Shown: positions 1 to 3,100 of the stretch, piece by piece
How positions within the stretch are numbered: position 1 is the first letter of the stretch
Layout of the letters: the number at the start of each line of letters is the position of its first letter
Origin: an uncultured Oscillochloris sp.
GTDB lineage: Bacteria; Chloroflexota; Chloroflexia; Chloroflexales; Chloroflexaceae
Length of the DNA: 5,689 bases
NCBI GenBank assembly: GCA_903877945.1
Contig: CAIRFY010000135.1
Coordinates: forward strand, 1 to 5,689
Direction: 5' to 3'
Position numbers and translations under genes: made by a program
Notes under the pieces: model-generated
The model's input: only the letters and a program-made list of their open reading frames with translations
The model's database searches: none
Told to the model about the DNA's origin: nothing

Positions 1-8
1 CATCCCTT

Positions 9-21
9 AGGCATGTTTCAA
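9..21. repeat. Terminal inverted repeat, left arm
   Basis: AGGCATGTTTCAA is the exact reverse complement of bases 128-140 (13 of 13 pairs). The outermost pair, A9 and T140, may belong to the flanking TTA duplication rather than to the element. Confidence 0.8.
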
Positions 22-139
22 TCCAGATTGACAATTCAGCGACGAAACGATGACGCGGTGAGGCGCTCCGTATCGCCTCATCGCCTCGGCGCATCATCGC
101 AAGACTGTAAAGCTGAATGTGCCCATTTTGAAACATGCC
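10..139. mobile_element. Candidate MITE-like element abutting the stop codon
   Basis: A 130-bp non-coding unit begins with GGCATGTTTCAA (10-21) and ends with its perfect reverse complement (128-139). Direct TTA triplets flank it at 7-9 and 140-142, as expected for a 3-bp target duplication. It has no transposase gene, so if mobile it would depend on a helper element. A 3-bp T-N-A duplication occurs in some IS5-family groups, but assignment to that family is speculative. The right TTA is the complement of the TAA stop of the large gene, so insertion would have left the protein unchanged. Alternatives are a structured 3' UTR or a chance inverted repeat beside a terminator. Confidence 0.5.
34..118. 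repeat. Nested internal inverted repeats and an 8-bp tandem duplication
   Basis: Inside the terminal repeats further arms pair in nested order: ATTCAGC 34-40 with GCTGAAT 112-118; 48-56 with 91-99 (8 of 9 pairs); and TGAGGCG 59-65 with CGCCTCA 74-80 around an 8-base loop. The inner stem can instead extend to 55-65 with 74-84 with one G-U pair. ATCGCCTC occurs twice in tandem at 72-79 and 80-87, giving the two alternative foldings. No run of U follows the stem in the gene's direction, so it is not a classical intrinsic terminator. Confidence 0.6.
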
Positions 140-140
140 T
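128..140. repeat. Terminal inverted repeat, right arm
   Basis: TTGAAACATGCCT pairs perfectly with bases 9-21. Its last base is the final base of the TAA stop codon of the minus-strand gene. Confidence 0.8.
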
Positions 141-3100
141 TACCGCACGATCACTGGGAGATAGACGTACATCCCGCCGACAACATGTGTCGAAGTTTCT
201 CCCTGTGCCGTTTTAGCCTCGCGGTGGCCTACGTTATCCGTTGCCACACTGTAGAAGCTGTAGGTTGAACCTTCCGTACCAGTGAAAGATGCACTCGTAT
301 TCGCCGTGTGAGTCTGCCACAGGCTAAAGGTACCACCATTTACGGAGACGTAAACATCGTAGTAGGCGACTTTGGCTCCGCTGTCGTTGCCCGCCCATGT
401 GACCGTAAAGGTGGCGGGACTCGTGGTGCCTAGGGACTGCGCCCTACTGGCAGGTGGTGTCAGATCCAGGGTGTTCGTCACCCAGTTTGTGACGATGGGC
501 GGATTGACCCCGTAGGTCGGGTCAAAGGTGATGGTGGCCTGATTGGAAATGGCCGTGCCGTCCGCCAACGTGGCCTTGGGTCGGATGCGGAAGCTGACGT
601 AGCCCTCGCCCCGCCCTGTCCCATCGTTGACCGGGAGGAATCCGGCCAGGGGATCTGCGGGCAGATCCTGGGTAATCACATCCCGCGAGGCAACGTACCA
701 GCGCACTAGGCCCGTGACTGGGTCGAGGCTTGCTTCCACCTGCACCGGGTACGGGCTCCCGGCGATGTTGGCAGTAATCCGGTAATTCTGGTGACCGGCG
801 GGCACCGGGACGACCTCCGCCCCGAAGCCGATCCCCGTCAACTCGAAGGTCGTCCAGTCCAGGTTGGTGCTGAGTGTATCGGTGATCAGCAGTTCCTGCA
901 CGGGCGCTGTGGCCCCCAGGCTGGGCGCATTCTCAAAGAAGATGGTGTAGTTGAGGGCGTCTCCACCCATCACGAAGCCGTTTGCCCCAAAGCCGAGGGA
1001 CTGCTTCTCATTCGGATCGACGGAGCCGACAACCCCCACGCCGGTGCTGCCCGAGCCATTTGGCGGCGAGGGGTCGGTCTTGCCTAAACCATCGTTCATA
1101 CCATCCTTGATCGAGCCATCCGTGTCCTTGACCGTGAAGCGCGGATCGCTGCTGTAGAACTCTGGGTTTTGGAAGGTCGTGCCCCGCCAGTCAGTGATGT
1201 TTGCGTTGTCCTGAAACGCGCCCCAGTAGTTTTGGCCCTTGCCGAGGGATTGGTAGAAGGGCTTGCTGAACCAGCCATCCTTAGAGGTCTGATCTTCGCC
1301 TGCGGCGGCGATCACATTCCAGCGGCCAGGGGTTGGCTTGGCGTATGCAGTCGTAGATGTCTCTATCCACTTCAGCCAGTTGGTGAAGCCGCCGGAGTGA
1401 CAGGTATCCATGACGATCACGATGCGCCCGGCCTTGGAGCTGTTGAGCGTCCGGTAGAGCGCACCCCACGTGATGACACCCCCGCGTGTACTCAGGCCGT
1501 TCGTGAAGCCGTGGCCGCTGTAGTGGATGAAGATCGTCTCGCCCGCCCCGGCCCGTCCGGCGATCAGGCCGAGCTCGGTCGTGATCTGCTTCGTACTCAC
1601 CGTGTCGGTGGTAGACGCCATTGAGTCAAAGAGTTCGGTGCGGCGGTAAGGCAGCATCTGGGCCTGGTGATCCAGGTATTCGTTCACATACTTGCGGTCA
1701 TTGCCGACTTCAGGCAGATCCTCTGTGTCCAACCAGCCTTTGTCGTCGTAGTCCTGTAGGAAGATCCCCAGATAGTGGGTGATACTCGCGCCGGTCGTCT
1801 GCGCCAACTGGCTTGCGCCATTGAAGCCAAGACCCGCGACGTTTGCGACCTGAAGCGCCTTGTCTACCTCCCAGAGCAGTGCGCTGCGCAGGCTAACCCC
1901 GGTCTCGGTCCAGCCCCGGCTGCTGCGGTTGAACGCCAGGGCGTTGTTGGCCAGCACCGGCAGCATGGTGCCCCACGTGTTGCCCAGGTTCGTCGTGATC
2001 TGGCCCCACAGGGCGTTCCAGCGGGTGTCAGTCATCCCCGTTGGCCTGGCCAGCGGGGCGATGTCGGCCCAGTTGATGCCTAGGGTCGTCAGGCTAGGAT
2101 CGTTGATCGCCACGGCACCAAAGTTCAGATTGATGTGATTGCCCAGGTTGGCGGAGATGTACAGGGGACGGCTCGCGCTGTAGCCTGGGGGCACCGTCAA
2201 CCCGGCCCCGTCGGCCAGGGCGGTGAAGAAGAAGGCCCGGTTGACCTGGGCCACGCCGCCCGGCTCTAACCTCAAGGTTATATCGCTCGGGATGGCTACG
2301 TCTAACAGGTGGACGGGCGCATCCACGGTGCCACGATTGCCCCACTGCAACTCAAAGACGGTCTCACGTCCGGCTCGCAGGTTCGCTGGGCCAACCAGCT
2401 TCACCCAGAAGTCCGGGCTACCCCCGGCCAGGATCTCAAAACCGTTGGTCAGTTGCTGCACCACGTTGGTTGGCGAGACGACCTCCACCGTCGCGGTTCC
2501 CGCTGCGATGCCGGTCATGTTGAAGGTGGCGTCAATGCGGCTGCGACTAGACTGGAAGAAGCTCAGCGGGGACACGGTGCGGCTGTCGGCCAGGCGCAGA
2601 CGCACGGTTGATGTCTCGGGGAAGGCGTTGCCGAGGATTGCCAGGGTTACTGATCCGGCATTGCCGCCCTGGGCCGGGCTGACCTGGTCGATCTGGAAGG
2701 TCACCGTCTGGGCGCTCAGGCTGAACGCCGCCGGGGCCGCGCTGAGATGGGAGGCATAGGCCAGGATACAGTACAGCGTATCCACGCTGGTGCCCGTCAG
2801 GTTGAGGATGGGCGCAGCCCCGGCCTGGGTATCGCTGCGCTGATCGTAGCTCGTTGTCGTGGGCAAACGACCCTGCGCCGCGTAGAGGGCCAGCGTGCTG
2901 TTGTTGGCTCCGCCGTCGAGCGTCAGACGAACCTGCACATCCTGGTTCGCCGGAACCAGAATCTGATACCAGAGCGAGGCTCCGGCGGCGTCAAACTGTC
3001 CCGTCAGCGGAGTACCATCCACGACCATTGCCGGCAGATCCAGCCGGATTGGCACCGGGGAACGAGTGCTATTGTTTGTGCTGTTGCTCCCCTCGAAGAT

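Noticed and set aside
1..9. Start of a following minus-strand gene (ATG at bases 3-1, just after a would-be TAA at 9-7)
   Set aside because: Only one codon is visible, the purine-rich stretch is too close to the ATG for a normal ribosome binding site, and nothing past the edge can be read.
72..87. Beginning of a CRISPR array or microsatellite
   Set aside because: Only two 8-bp copies exist, without spacers or further units; they are better explained as part of the internal stem structure.
48..99. Classical Rho-independent terminator for the large gene
   Set aside because: The stem is good, but no U-run follows it in the direction of transcription (only a short TTT some bases later), so a standard intrinsic terminator is not supported.
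9..140. Integron attC-type recombination site
   Set aside because: The paired ends read GGCATGTTTCAA and lack the GTTRRRY and RYYYAAC core sites expected of attC. No integrase or cassette layout is visible.
13..216. Small plus-strand reading frame of 67 codons starting with ATG in the left inverted repeat
   Set aside because: It crosses the structured non-coding unit and runs antisense into the end of the large gene. There is no upstream room for a convincing ribosome binding site, and the product is Arg-rich and low in recognisable pattern, like a random frame.
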